This document shows positions 38,710-45,907 of a stretch of 64,000 nt of DNA, one piece after another (positions within the stretch are counted from its first letter, which is position 1; each line of letters opens with the position of its first letter). This DNA is from Collinsella sp. (lineage in GTDB: Bacteria; Actinomycetota; Coriobacteriia; Coriobacteriales; Coriobacteriaceae). The notes below the pieces were generated by a model. It made no database searches, was not told the origin of the DNA, and saw only the letters and a program-made list of their open reading frames with translations. Made by a program: the position numbers and the translations under genes. Location: the NCBI GenBank assembly GCA_019419525.1, contig DXZU01000013.1, positions 1 to 64,000 on the forward strand, in the 5' to 3' direction.

Positions 38710-38839
38710 GGCGGGGGCCGGGCTTAGTTTTCAGAACGTCCTCGACCATGTGTGGCGCCTTGTCCTGCTCCTTCGGAGCTGCGGACAAGGCGCCACACTG
38801 GTCTGCGGAGTGTTCTGAAAACTAAGCCCAGCCCCCGCC
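38710..38839 (+). repeat. 3' palindromic element D (conserved-core family, variant core)
   Basis: Outer arms 38710-38737 and 38812-38839 pair over 28 bp with one mismatch. The core reads GTCCTCGACCATG and CTGGTCTGCGGAGT, where GGAC/GTCC of the other copies is replaced by GACCA/TGGTC, keeping complementarity. The inner stem is perfect over 15 bp (38751-38765 with 38783-38797), with a GCTCC-TTC-GGAGC cap. It starts 13 nt after the asd stop. Confidence 0.85.
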
Positions 38840-38949
38840 TGCGGCGACGCTGCTGCAAGCGATCTGCGATGGGGTCGTTGTCGGTTGGGGCCGCTGGGCT
38901 GATGTGGGGGCACGTGGCTGTTGCGGGCCCTAGTCCCGGCGGCGACCCC

Positions 38950-39029
38950 GGCGCTTCGCGCCTGCCGCCTGGGGGACTGCGGAGCGCCGCCGGCAGCTGC
39001 GGCGCTTCGCGCCTGCCGCCTTGGGGACT
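38950..39029. repeat. Direct repeat upstream of ogt
   Basis: GGCGCTTCGCGCCTGCCGCCT followed by GGGGACT occurs twice (38950-38978 and 39001-39029), 28 of 29 bases identical with a 51-nt period, in a GC-rich stretch with no credible gene. The rest of 38840-39096 shows nothing recognisable. Confidence 0.6.
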
Positions 39030-39096
39030 TTGGGGTCGATTGGGGTTGTCTGCACAATTCGCGGTATTATGTTGCGGAGTTTGAAAGGAGCCGCTG

Positions 39097-39675
39097 GTGG
39101 TCACGACGACGTTTGCTTCGCCTTTGGGCGACATTTTGCTTGCCGCTGATGGCCGCGGTTTGACGGGGCTTTGGTTTGAGGGGCAGGAGCACTTTGGCTC
39201 CACGCTTCTCCGTGAAGACTCCGAACATGTTGAAGGCGTCGATGCGGTTTCCGGTACTGGTGGCATGTCGTCGGTGAGTCCGGCAAATGGTGCGGCCTCT
39301 TCGGTGCTTGAGCGTTCCTGGGCTTGGCTGAATGCTTATTTTGCAGGGCAGGAGCCTCGGTATACGCCGCCGTTGCATTTGATTGGCACGGCGTTTCAGC
39401 GCGAGGTTTGGTTTGAGCTGCTTTCTATCCCGCGTGGCGAGGTCGCTACGTATGGCGAGATCGCCCAGCGTGTTGCGGCTCGACATCATGTGCCGGGAAA
39501 CGAGGCACCCGTTGTATCTCCTCGCGCGGTGGGGGCTGCGGTTGCGCGTAACCCCATTTCGATTATCGTGCCATGCCATCGCGTAGTTGCCGCCGATGGT
39601 TCGCTCAACGGATATGCCGGCGGGCTCGATCGCAAAGAGTGGCTGCTTCGGCTTGAGGGCGCGTACGAGGAGTAA
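39097..39675 (+). CDS. ogt: Methylated-DNA--protein-cysteine methyltransferase
   Basis: A suicide repair protein that removes O6-alkyl groups from guanine. The acceptor cysteine lies in IIVPCHRVVAADGSLNGYAG, the HTH/Arg-finger region is RGEVATYGEIAQRVA, and the N-terminal domain begins ASPLGDILLAADG. Its 192 residues include a short Ser/Gly/Ala-rich insert near residues 45-70. The start is GTG 39097 with GAAAGGAG 7 nt upstream. It is a single gene. Confidence 0.93.
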   Translation: MVTTTFASPLGDILLAADGRGLTGLWFEGQEHFGSTLLREDSEHVEGVDAVSGTGGMSSVSPANGAASSVLERSWAWLNAYFAGQEPRYTPPLHLIGTAFQREVWFELLSIPRGEVATYGEIAQRVAARHHVPGNEAPVVSPRAVGAAVARNPISIIVPCHRVVAADGSLNGYAGGLDRKEWLLRLEGAYEE

Positions 39676-39903
39676 CGCTCGAGCACTTTGCATAACTAGG
39701 GCGCCGTGAAAGGACGAGTCACTGTCCCTTCGCGCCCGGCATGCGTCAAAGCGCTCGACACGTGCGCCTTAAGTTTGGCTAAGCCACATCCTGCGTATTT
39801 AAAAACGCGCAGGCTGAGCAGCTAAGGCTGCGCTAAGGCGGTTGACGGTACGCTATCATCGGCAGTATCGAAACCTGTGGAGCCATGCGCCAATGGAGCA
39901 ACT

Positions 39904-40587
39904 ATGAAGCTGATGCTTGCCGAGGACGAACCTGGTCTCTCCCGCGCCCTCACCGCGATTCTTCAACATAGCGACTACGAGGTCGACACCGCCCTCGACG
40001 GCTTGACGGCGCTCGAGAATCTACTCACCAACGATTACGACGCCGCAATCCTGGACATCATGATGCCCGGCATGGACGGCATCGAGGTGCTCAAGCGTAC
40101 ACGCGCCGCCGGAAAGCGACTGCCCATCATCATGCTCACGGCAAAAAGCGAGGTGTCCGATAAGGTCGAGGGCCTGGATGCCGGTGCCAACGATTACCTG
40201 ACCAAGCCGTTTGCCGCCAAGGAACTGCTTGCGCGTATTCGTGCCATGACGCGTGCCGCGACGGCAATTGACGCCACGACGCTCAGCGTGGGTAACGTGC
40301 GCCTCGACACGGCGGCTTGCACGCTTGTGGGACCCTTGGGCGAGGAGCACCTGGCCAATCGCGAGTTTCAGCTTATGGAACTCTTTATGCGCAACGCCGG
40401 CACGCGCATGCCCACTGAACGTCTGATGCTCGAGGTTTGGGGTGAGGACGCGCCCGAAGGCGCCAACGTGGTGTGGGTCTATATCTCGTACCTGCGCAAA
40501 AAGCTGACGGCGCTTGGTGCCAACGTTGCCATTCGCGCGTCGCGTAACCAGGGCTATTCGCTCGAGGTTGTCGAGGAAGGCGAATAA
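39904..40587 (+). CDS. OmpR-family response regulator
   Basis: A 227-residue receiver plus winged-helix DNA-binding protein. The receiver has acidic pocket EDE at residues 7-9, phosphorylated Asp51 in ILDIMMPG, and Lys in LTKPF near 101. The C-terminal trans-activation domain has EVWGEDAPEGANVVWVYISY. ATG 39904 has GGAG 7 nt upstream. It is followed 2 nt after its stop by the sensor kinase gene. The regulated genes are not evident. Confidence 0.92.
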   Translation: MKLMLAEDEPGLSRALTAILQHSDYEVDTALDGLTALENLLTNDYDAAILDIMMPGMDGIEVLKRTRAAGKRLPIIMLTAKSEVSDKVEGLDAGANDYLTKPFAAKELLARIRAMTRAATAIDATTLSVGNVRLDTAACTLVGPLGEEHLANREFQLMELFMRNAGTRMPTERLMLEVWGEDAPEGANVVWVYISYLRKKLTALGANVAIRASRNQGYSLEVVEEGE

Positions 40588-40589
40588 GC

Positions 40590-41951
40590 GTGAGCGCGAG
40601 CGCGTGGTGCAAGCGCATGACGGAGTGGTTTCACGCCGCCTCGAGTAGTAAGGGGCGGGCTAATTCTGTTGACGCATTGGGCCGCCGTCTGCGTCGCAAG
40701 TTTATCCTCGTTGCCATGGGCGCCGTGACCGTGGTGCTCACGCTCATCATCGCCGGCATCAACATCGTCAATTATTCGCATGTCTGCAAGATGGCCGACG
40801 CTCGCCTGGACTATATTCTGGCGGGCAAGGACGGTATCGATTGGGGGGACGAGTCTAAAGCCGAGCCCGCTAATGGCAAGGATGCCGGCGATAGCCAAGC
40901 GGGCGTTCGCATCAGACACTTCGAAGGCATGACGGCGGAGTCTCCCTTCGACACGCGCTACTTTACGGTGACGATTGACGCCGGACAGGTTGCCGATGTC
41001 AATACGGCCCGCATTGCCGCGGTTGGTGCCAAGCGCGCCGCCAGTATTGCCGCAAGGCTGCATGCCAAGGGCTGGACCTCGGGCTTCTCTGGCAATTATC
41101 GTTATACGACCGACGTCCAGGACGACGAGATCACCTATGTGTTCGTGGACTGCTCGCGCGAGCTTGCAAGCTTTCATTCGTTTTTGAGCGCGAGCGTGGC
41201 GATCAGTTGCATTGGCTGGCTGGCGGTGCTGGCAATTGTAACGGTCGCGTCGGGTGCCGTGATTCGACCGATGGTCGAGAGCTACAGCAAGCAAAAGCGA
41301 TTTATTACCGATGCAAGCCACGAGATCAAGACGCCGCTCGCTGTGATCGATGCCGCCAACGAGGTACAGGAGATTGAGAGCGGCGAGAGTGAGTGGACGC
41401 AGAGCATTCACGAGCAGGTGGCGCGACTGACGGCACTTACGGAGCGTCTGGTATTTTTGGCGCGCATGGACGAGGGCTCGGCGGGCTTTACCATGGCGTC
41501 GATCGATCTCTCGGAGGCAGTTGACAAGGCAGCCGCGCCGTTTGAATCGGTGGCGGTCTCGCGCGGCAAGCGCCTGTCGATGTCGGTCGCGACCGGCGTG
41601 CGCGCTCATGCCGATGCTGCGGCGGTGACGCAGGTGGTTGAGTTGCTGCTGGACAATGCCACGCGCTATGCGAGCGAGGGCAGCGTGATCGAGTTGAGTC
41701 TGCGCGCCGTTTCGCGCGGTGCGGGCAAAGGCTCGGCAGAGCTTGTCGTATCGAACGCTGTAGACGAGCTGCCCGAAGGCGACCTGGACCGATTGTTCGA
41801 CCGCTTCTATCGTGCGGACGTGTCGCGCAGCTCCAAGACAGGCGGCTCGGGTGTGGGCCTATCCGTGGTGCGTGCCATCGCCGAAGCCCATGGCGGCTCC
41901 GCTACCGTATCTGGCCACGACCATCAGATCACCTTCACCGTCCGTCTCTAA
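40590..41951 (+). CDS. Sensor histidine kinase
   Basis: A membrane kinase partner of the preceding response regulator, 453 residues. Two membrane segments (about 38-62 and 199-222) bracket an extracytoplasmic sensor of about 135 residues. The phosphorylated His is in DASHEIKTPLA near 250, followed by HATPase motifs LLLDNATRYA and GGSGVGLSVV. It starts with GTG 40590 after GGAAGG. No HAMP domain is obvious between TM2 and the DHp helix. A hairpin repeat overlaps the last codon and may terminate transcription. Confidence 0.91.
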   Translation: MSASAWCKRMTEWFHAASSSKGRANSVDALGRRLRRKFILVAMGAVTVVLTLIIAGINIVNYSHVCKMADARLDYILAGKDGIDWGDESKAEPANGKDAGDSQAGVRIRHFEGMTAESPFDTRYFTVTIDAGQVADVNTARIAAVGAKRAASIAARLHAKGWTSGFSGNYRYTTDVQDDEITYVFVDCSRELASFHSFLSASVAISCIGWLAVLAIVTVASGAVIRPMVESYSKQKRFITDASHEIKTPLAVIDAANEVQEIESGESEWTQSIHEQVARLTALTERLVFLARMDEGSAGFTMASIDLSEAVDKAAAPFESVAVSRGKRLSMSVATGVRAHADAAAVTQVVELLLDNATRYASEGSVIELSLRAVSRGAGKGSAELVVSNAVDELPEGDLDRLFDRFYRADVSRSSKTGGSGVGLSVVRAIAEAHGGSATVSGHDHQITFTVRL

Positions 41952-41996
41952 AACCTGCAAAAAGGGACAGGTTTGTTTTGGCAGGTTTTATCTGTG
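41951..41996 (+). repeat. CCTGCCAAAAAGGGACAGG hairpin repeat, copy 3
   Basis: It begins at the last base of the histidine kinase stop codon: AAACCTGCAAAAAGGGACAG, GTTTGTTTTGGCAGGTTTTATCTG. One C is lost in the proximal arm. Position and T-run suggest terminator use. Confidence 0.75.
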
Positions 41997-42116
41997 CAGA
42001 CGGCAGCGGAGGCTGGCGGTGATCGGCGCCATGAACGCCACCGACCCAAATAAACGCACCTCTAACTGCTAAAATATGGACATCGTTGTTCGGCTCCCGA
42101 AGGAAAGGAGGCGGTC

Positions 42117-42791
42117 ATGCAGTACGAGATCGGCGGAGGGGCTTTCCCGGTTGTTACGTGCAACCTTAGCGGCGGCGAATCCATGATCACCGAAAGCGGT
42201 GCCATGGTCTGGATGACCCCCAACATGGAGATGTCCACCTCGGGCGGTGGTATAGGCAAGATGTTCTCTAAGGCTTTTTCGGGTGAGGCGTTGTTCCAAA
42301 ACATTTGGACCGCGCACGGCGATGGCATGATTGCGTTTGGCTCTTGCTTCCCCGGCCGCATTATACCGATCGAGATTGGCCCTGGTAAGAGCTGGATTTT
42401 GCAGAAGCGTTCGTTCCTTGCCGCGGAAAGTGGTGTTGAGCTGAGCATCCACTTTAACAAGAAGGCAAAGACCGGCGTCTTTGGCGGCGAGGGTTTTATC
42501 ATGCAAAAGCTCACGGGCTCGGGTATTGCCTTTGCCGAGATCGACGGCGACCTAGTTGAGTACGAGCTTGCTGCTGGCCAGCAAATGATTGTAGATACCG
42601 GCAACGTGGCCGGCTTTGAGGAGACGGTGAGCATCGACGCGCATATGGTCAAGGGCGTCAAAAACATCATGTTTGGCGGTGAAGGCGTGTTCAACACTGT
42701 GCTCACCGGTCCGGGGCGCATCTGGCTGCAGACAATGCCCATTTCCAATCTTGCGGCAGCAGTGGCTTCGATGACCAACAACAATAACTAA
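42117..42791 (+). CDS. TIGR00266/AIM24 family protein
   Basis: A 224-residue all-beta protein of the AIM24 family, whose bacterial function is unsettled. Family features include GGESMITESGAMVWMTPNME, the glycine-rich GGGIGKMFSKAFSGE near residue 45, and GPGRIWLQTMP near the C-terminus. A strong GGAAAGGAGG site precedes the ATG. It stands alone, convergent with the ClC gene. No signal peptide or membrane segment is seen. Confidence 0.88.
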   Translation: MQYEIGGGAFPVVTCNLSGGESMITESGAMVWMTPNMEMSTSGGGIGKMFSKAFSGEALFQNIWTAHGDGMIAFGSCFPGRIIPIEIGPGKSWILQKRSFLAAESGVELSIHFNKKAKTGVFGGEGFIMQKLTGSGIAFAEIDGDLVEYELAAGQQMIVDTGNVAGFEETVSIDAHMVKGVKNIMFGGEGVFNTVLTGPGRIWLQTMPISNLAAAVASMTNNNN

Positions 42792-42805
42792 TCGTGTATA
42801 GGATG

Positions 42806-42843
42806 ACGCGCGCGGCGGGCCCGGCCTGTCGTGCGCGTTTTTT
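42806..42843 (+). terminator. Terminator after the AIM24-family gene
   Basis: An 11-bp stem (42806-42816 with 42828-42838, two G.T pairs) is followed by six T. Confidence 0.85.
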
Positions 42844-42860
42844 GGTGGCAAACGCCCTGT

Positions 42861-44105
42861 TTATCGGGTGCGGCTGTGCTCCTGCAGCGCATAGATCGAC
42901 TTATCCATGTTGAACAGGTAAGCCACGACGCAGACAATAAAGAACGTCGGCAGACTGCTAAAGCCAAAGACCTCGCAGCCAATAAAGATGGGCGCGAGCA
43001 GCGTATTGGTGGCGCTGCCAAAGACGGCGGCGTATCCCAGCGCGGCGCAGAGCTCGACGGGCATGCCGAGAATCCCGGCGAGTACGACACCCAGGCTGGC
43101 TCCGATGGAGAACAGCGGCGTCACCTCGCCACCCTGATATCCTGCGGCAAGCGTGGCGATGGTGAGTACGAATTTGAGCGCCCAGTCCCAAGGCATGATG
43201 GTGACCTTGCCGTCACCGTTGAGCGCCGCCGATATCAGGTTGGTGCCAAGGCCGCAGTATCGCCCCTGCCACAGCACGAACAGAATCGCCGACAGCGCAA
43301 GGCCCATAACGGCAACGCGTATGTAAGGGCTGGGGAGCAGCCGCGCTGCAAGGGTCTTAGCATGGGCAAGGCACCAGGCAAAAGCGCCACCTACCATACC
43401 GAACGCGATACCCAACAGCGCCAGCCGTCCAAGACCGGGGAGGTCGAGCGCATACGAGGCGGTAATGGCGATCTCGAACTTTTCGAGTCCCAGAGCGCCG
43501 GAGGTCATGCTTGCGGCGAGCGAGGCTGTAAGCGCGGGAAACAGCGCGCGGTATTCCATGCGTCCTGCGACCAGTACTTCGATCGCAAAGACCGTGGCGG
43601 CGAGGGGCGTTCGGAAGAGTCCGGCAAAGCCGGCGGCCATGCCGATAAGCAAAAACGTGTTGCCGGGGTCTCGGAAAGGTAGACGTCGGCCGATCCAATG
43701 CGAGACGGTTGCGCCGATCTGCACGGCTACGCCTTCGCGTCCCGCGCTGCCGCCAAAGAGATGCGTGGCCCACGTGCTCAGCATAATGAGCGGCACCAGA
43801 CGCGGGGAGATGGCGTCCTCGCGTCCGTGACCTACGTCGAATACTAAGCTCATGCCCCGATCGGTGCCTTTGCCCCAGGTGCGGTAGGCAAATACGATGG
43901 CCAAGCCCATGAGGGCGAGGAAGGGGAGGAGCAGTACGATGTGCTCGTCACGGAAGGCGCCAATTGCCAGGAGCACACGACCAAAAAGGGCACAGATGGC
44001 GCCAACGATAACGCCGATAGGGATTCCGACGGCGCCCATGAGCACGAGACCGCTATAGGTGTTGACCAGGCGTTTGATTCTGCTCGAAGCGCTGCCTTCT
44101 GACAT
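42861..44105 (-). CDS. ClC-family chloride channel/antiporter
   Basis: A 414-residue membrane protein with 10-12 hydrophobic segments. The ClC signature GGSAGREGVAVQIG is present near residue 120 and GYQGGEVTPLFSIGA near 325. The first ion-pathway motif, usually GSGIP, reads VGHGREDAISPRL, so ion selectivity cannot be assigned. No C-terminal CBS domains are present. ATG 44105 has GGAAAG 5 nt upstream; GTG 44120 is an alternative start. I looked for a fluoride riboswitch upstream and saw none. Confidence 0.87.
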   Translation of the reverse strand: MSEGSASSRIKRLVNTYSGLVLMGAVGIPIGVIVGAICALFGRVLLAIGAFRDEHIVLLLPFLALMGLAIVFAYRTWGKGTDRGMSLVFDVGHGREDAISPRLVPLIMLSTWATHLFGGSAGREGVAVQIGATVSHWIGRRLPFRDPGNTFLLIGMAAGFAGLFRTPLAATVFAIEVLVAGRMEYRALFPALTASLAASMTSGALGLEKFEIAITASYALDLPGLGRLALLGIAFGMVGGAFAWCLAHAKTLAARLLPSPYIRVAVMGLALSAILFVLWQGRYCGLGTNLISAALNGDGKVTIMPWDWALKFVLTIATLAAGYQGGEVTPLFSIGASLGVVLAGILGMPVELCAALGYAAVFGSATNTLLAPIFIGCEVFGFSSLPTFFIVCVVAYLFNMDKSIYALQEHSRTR

Positions 44106-44290
44106 TTTGCTTTCCGACACTTGCTCTCTTGATAGAAAAAGAGCTGGAGTTGCGCATCGTTGAGAGGCTTTCCAGCTTTAGCAAAACAAACTTATAAGAT
44201 GCGACGGGCCGCGTCAAGATAATTACCGGACGGCCTGGGAGGCGGCTGGTTGGCTGGCTTAAAACCTAGCGCGTGAAATGACGCCCCACG

Positions 44291-44929
44291 CTATTCAGCG
44301 CGCTTGATAGGATGACGAACCACGGTCTTAAGTTTCTCCGGTGCGCATTTGCGTGGATCGGAGAGATAGATTTCGTGATGTAAACGGGTGTCTGAGAAGT
44401 CGGGAACATAGCCCAGCTCGGTCGTGTATTCATGCATAGCGTCTACGGTTGTCGGCTCGCTGTCATAGGGTCCGGTATGCATGCACTGAACGCAGAGACC
44501 CTCATCAACTTTAAGCAGCTCAACAGCGGTAAAGTCTAGTTTCTTTTTGGCCGTGGCTTCAGCGACTGCCCAGTCAAAATCATCTCGGCTGACGAAATCG
44601 GGCAGGTGGATGCACGAGATAAAGTTGAAATTGTCCTTGTGTACATAATCGATGTCGCCGCTCGGGGACTCTTGCCACCAGAAACCCTCGAGCGGCGGTA
44701 CCACAAAGTCGAAATAGCCCTCGATACCCCTTGAGCCTTTCTTCGACATCTTGACGGTATAGGCGATGCCGTAAAGTAGCGGCAGGGCGTTTTGATACTC
44801 GCCACCTTCGGTATTTGGGTCGCCCTTTCCGCGAACGGCAACGTAGCTCATAGGCGGGACAGTTACGATACTCGGCTTGCTTGCAGGTTTGTAGAGCTCC
44901 TTGCATTCCTTCTTAAAGTCGAACGCCAT
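44291..44929 (-). CDS. GyrI-like small-molecule-binding domain protein
   Basis: A 212-residue protein of the GyrI/AraC effector-binding superfamily. It has PPMSYVAVRGKGDPN near residue 25, GYFDFVVPPLEGFWWQ near 72, the LLKVDEGLCVQCMHTGPYD strand-loop near 138, and LHHEIYLSDPRK at the end. E. coli GyrI (SbmC) binds gyrase inhibitors and is SOS-induced. A LexA-type box lies 58 bp upstream here, which fits such a role, though binding of gyrase itself is not shown. AAAGG precedes the ATG. Confidence 0.83.
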   Translation of the reverse strand: MAFDFKKECKELYKPASKPSIVTVPPMSYVAVRGKGDPNTEGGEYQNALPLLYGIAYTVKMSKKGSRGIEGYFDFVVPPLEGFWWQESPSGDIDYVHKDNFNFISCIHLPDFVSRDDFDWAVAEATAKKKLDFTAVELLKVDEGLCVQCMHTGPYDSEPTTVDAMHEYTTELGYVPDFSDTRLHHEIYLSDPRKCAPEKLKTVVRHPIKRAE

Positions 44930-44985
44930 GTTGGCCGCCTTTCTGCGTATTGGCCTGCTTAGATAGTTGAATCATATCATAGAAA

Positions 44986-44999
44986 CGAACAACTGTTCG
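44986..44999. promoter_or_regulatory. LexA (Cheo-type) box
   Basis: CGAACAACTGTTCG contains the Gram-positive LexA core GAAC-N4-GTTC with both flanking C/G. It is close to the TATGAT-like -10 region of the GyrI-like gene. Confidence 0.65.
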
Positions 45000-45105
45000 A
45001 ATGATTTGGCTGACAGATTGAGATGCGTGCGTTGTGTTTGGCGGTCGGCCTGACCCCGTTGATGATTTCTCGGCCTCCCCGGCGCCCTATCTATAGCTGC
45101 CGTTT

Positions 45106-45153
45106 CCCCATATAAAACCTGCCAAAATAAACCTGTCCCTTTTTGGTAGGTGG
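45106..45153 (-). repeat. CCTGCCAAAAAGGGACAGG hairpin repeat, copy 4
   Basis: On the minus strand it reads CCTACCAAAAAGGGACAGG, TTTATTTTGGCAGG, TTTTATATGGGG. It lies between the GyrI-like gene and the ABC operon, upstream of both. Confidence 0.75.
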
Positions 45154-45200
45154 GAAATGGGTAATACTAAAGAGTTATCCGACCAGATGGGAATTAATCG

Positions 45201-45902
45201 ATGGCCTATATCGAATTCAAAGACGTCATCAAGGCATACGGCGAGGGCGATGCCCGCATCCACGCGCTCGACGGCGCGAGCTTTACGGTCGAGCGCGGCG
45301 AGCTCGCCATCATTTTGGGTGCTTCGGGTGCCGGCAAGACCACGGCCCTCAACATTCTGGGCGGCATGGACACGGCAACTTCTGGCACCGTGACGGTGGA
45401 CGGGCGTGACGTGAGCTCTGCCAACGAGGCTCAGCTTGTGGAATACCGTCGCGCTGACGTCGGCTTTGTCTTTCAGTTCTACAATCTGGTCCCTAACCTG
45501 ACGGCGCTTGAGAACGTCGAACTCGCGGCGCAGATCTGCCCCGATTCGCTCGATGCCGAGCAAACGCTTCGCCAGGTTGGCCTGGGCGACCGCCTCGCTA
45601 ACTTTCCGGCGCAGCTTTCGGGCGGCGAGCAGCAGCGCGTATCCATCGCCCGCGCGCTGGCTAAGAACCCCAAGCTGCTTTTGTGCGACGAGCCCACGGG
45701 CGCGCTTGACTACAAAACCGGCAAGCAGATCTTGCAGTTGCTACAGGACACTTGCCGCAAGCAAGGCATTACGGTCATCATCATCACCCACAACTCTGCG
45801 CTGGCGCCCATGGCCGATCGCCTGATCCGCTTTAAGAGCGGCCGCGTGGAGAGCGAGGCGATCCAGCAAAATCCTGTGCCTATCGAGACGATCGAGTGGT
45901 AG
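45201..45902 (+). CDS. ABC transporter ATP-binding protein (MacB/LolD type)
   Basis: A 233-residue ATPase with Walker A GASGAGKTT near residue 40, signature LSGGEQQRVS near 142, and Walker B LLLCDEPTGALD near 163, followed by ITHNSAL. GGGA lies before the ATG. The stop is 5 nt before the permease ATG. Together they form a lipoprotein-release or efflux-type transporter. The substrate is unknown. Confidence 0.9.
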   Translation: MAYIEFKDVIKAYGEGDARIHALDGASFTVERGELAIILGASGAGKTTALNILGGMDTATSGTVTVDGRDVSSANEAQLVEYRRADVGFVFQFYNLVPNLTALENVELAAQICPDSLDAEQTLRQVGLGDRLANFPAQLSGGEQQRVSIARALAKNPKLLLCDEPTGALDYKTGKQILQLLQDTCRKQGITVIIITHNSALAPMADRLIRFKSGRVESEAIQQNPVPIETIEW

Positions 45903-45907
45903 CGCCC

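Noticed and set aside
38731..39057. Minus-strand frame with repeated PQSPRRQARSA
   Set aside because: The repeats come from the direct DNA repeat and element D. There is no start signal and the composition is Arg/Pro-biased noise.
44106..44290. Fluoride riboswitch upstream of the ClC gene
   Set aside because: Searched by eye for the conserved motif and pseudoknot arrangement. Nothing matched, and the ClC motifs do not clearly indicate a fluoride type.
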